Assembly: GCA_027325475.1 (NCBI GenBank)
Contig: DAIEFO010000109.1
Span: 1-7,209 of the forward strand
Length of the DNA: 7,209 nucleotides
Direction: 5' to 3'
From: Desulfobacteraceae bacterium
Lineage (GTDB): Bacteria; Desulfobacterota; Desulfobacteria; Desulfobacterales; Desulfatirhabdiaceae
Part shown: positions 6,199-7,209 of the stretch, piece by piece
How the letters are laid out: every line of letters begins with the position of its first letter
Position numbering within the stretch: position 1 is the first letter of the stretch
The notes under the pieces: generated by a model
What the model was told of the DNA's origin: nothing
Database searches by the model: none
Seen by the model: the letters and a program-made list of their open reading frames with translations, nothing else
Program-made: the position numbers and the translations under genes

Positions 6199-7209
6199 AT
6201 GCCCATCAGAAAGATTGAAAGAACTCCGTCAGCGTACGCCTATCCCCTGTTGATCAAGAACATGCTTCGGATGCCCATGATTTATGCACCAAAGCAGGAA
6301 ATCGTTTATCGGGACAAGGTACGCTACAATTATCTCACCCTGAACCGCCGGATATCGCAACTGGCCAACATGCTGGAGAAGCTTGGCGTTACTTCCGGGG
6401 ATACCGTTGCCGTCATGGATTGGGACAGCCACCGTTATCTGGAATGTTTTTTTGCAGTTCCCATGATGGGAGCTGTCCTTCATACGGTCAATGTCCGTCT
6501 CTCTCCCGAGCAGTTGATCTACACCATCAATCATGCCGAAGACGATATCATTCTGGTCAACTCCGATTTTCTCCCCATACTCGAAAGTATTCGCGATCAG
6601 CTTAACACCGTCAAGAAATTGGTTCTTCTGACGGATGCGGAGACCCCGCCCGTTAGTTCCTTAGATTTTGCAGGTGAATACGAGAGACTGTTATCCCAGG
6701 CCAGCGCGGACTATGACTTTCCGGATTTCGATGAAGACGCTATGGCCACAATGTTTTATACGACCGGCACCACGGGAATGCCTAAGGGCGTGTATTACAG
6801 CCACCGGCAGCTTGTTCTGCACACCTACGGAATAATGTCTGCGGTGGGTATCTACAAATCCCAGATCAACCTGAACTCCATGGATGTCTATATGCCTTTG
6901 ACGCCGATGTTTCACGTCCATGCCTGGGGAATTCCTTACCTGTGCACCATGATGGGTCTTAAACAGGTATATCCGGGGAAATATGAACCGTCGGTGCTGT
7001 TAAAACTCATCACCACGGAAAACGTGACGTTCTCTCACTGCGTTCCTACCATCATCCACATGCTGGTTACCAGCCCGATCGTCCGGCAGTTCGACCTTTC
7101 AAAATGGAAAGTCATCATCGGCGGTGCAGCATTACCCAAAGGACTTTGCAAAACAGCTTTGTCCATGGGAATTAGTCTGACCGCTGCGTATGGCATGTCC
7201 GAGACCTGC
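6199..7209 (+). CDS. AMP-forming fatty acyl-CoA ligase, 3' end beyond window
   Basis: The first 337 residues of an ANL-superfamily acyl-CoA synthetase, which activates a carboxylic acid with ATP to an acyl-adenylate and then a CoA thioester. Full-length relatives have about 540 residues, so roughly 200, including the C-terminal lid with its catalytic lysine, are missing at the right edge. The P-loop is YTTGTTGMPKGVYYSH (187-202). The acid-binding region LTPMFHVHAWG (234-244) follows, then IIGGAALP (306-313) and the adenine motif AAYGMSETC (329-337). The pattern TTGTTGxPKGVYYSHRQ with PMFHVHAWG is typical of medium- to long-chain fatty acyl-CoA ligases of the AlkK/FadD-like type. Chain length cannot be read from this fragment. 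It lies 93 bases after panP on the same strand. The inverted repeats in that gap and the strong ribosome binding site suggest at least partly separate control. It is soluble, with no signal peptide. Confidence 0.92.
   Translation, partial: MPIRKIERTPSAYAYPLLIKNMLRMPMIYAPKQEIVYRDKVRYNYLTLNRRISQLANMLEKLGVTSGDTVAVMDWDSHRYLECFFAVPMMGAVLHTVNVRLSPEQLIYTINHAEDDIILVNSDFLPILESIRDQLNTVKKLVLLTDAETPPVSSLDFAGEYERLLSQASADYDFPDFDEDAMATMFYTTGTTGMPKGVYYSHRQLVLHTYGIMSAVGIYKSQINLNSMDVYMPLTPMFHVHAWGIPYLCTMMGLKQVYPGKYEPSVLLKLITTENVTFSHCVPTIIHMLVTSPIVRQFDLSKWKVIIGGAALPKGLCKTALSMGISLTAAYGMSETC

Noticed and set aside
1..7209. CRISPR array, tRNA, rRNA, transposase or phage genes
   Set aside because: I saw no regularly spaced direct repeats, no RNA gene signatures and no mobile-element proteins; coding density is high with recognisable metabolic and regulatory genes.

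Overview
This window looks like a chromosomal segment of a Gram-negative bacterium, most likely one of the sulfate-reducing Desulfobacterota (Desulfobacterales). The clues are moderate GC content, a DHH-family protein of a type I recall from that group, and a short interspersed repeat beginning TGACGGCTTCGTAAAAAGTC that resembles repeats I remember from Desulfobacterales genomes. The lineage call is an inference; no ribosomal RNA or other marker is present.

Left part, minus strand (about 1-4294): five genes read leftward from a divergent promoter region. In transcription order they are a STAS-domain anti-sigma factor antagonist, an RsbW/SpoIIAB-type anti-sigma factor kinase, a DHH/DHHA1 phosphoesterase-like protein, dxs (1-deoxy-D-xylulose-5-phosphate synthase, first enzyme of the MEP isoprenoid pathway) and tlyA (S4-domain rRNA 2'-O-methyltransferase). 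tlyA is cut by the left edge of the window. dxs and tlyA overlap by ATGA and are probably translationally coupled. A repeat of about 127 bp lies between the DHH gene and dxs, and its outermost TGA is the stop codon of the DHH gene.

Right part, plus strand (about 4429-7209): a PLP-dependent aspartate 1-decarboxylase of the PanP type (beta-alanine for pantothenate and CoA) is followed by the first 337 residues of an AMP-forming fatty acyl-CoA ligase, cut by the right edge. The 93-base gap between them holds two inverted repeats, each with a 7-base spacer. The second abuts a strong ribosome binding site, so the ligase may have its own control. A perfect 8-bp hairpin lies in the last codons of panP.

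Functionally the window joins a partner-switching regulatory pair to isoprenoid and rRNA-modification genes on one strand, and CoA-precursor synthesis to acyl-CoA formation on the other. Most of it is recognisable metabolism. The points that most merit a second look are the repeat that ends a gene, the altered metal-site motifs of the DHH protein, the partner-switch pair next to dxs, and the palindromes before the ligase. I did not see a clear novel defence, mobile or RNA system.
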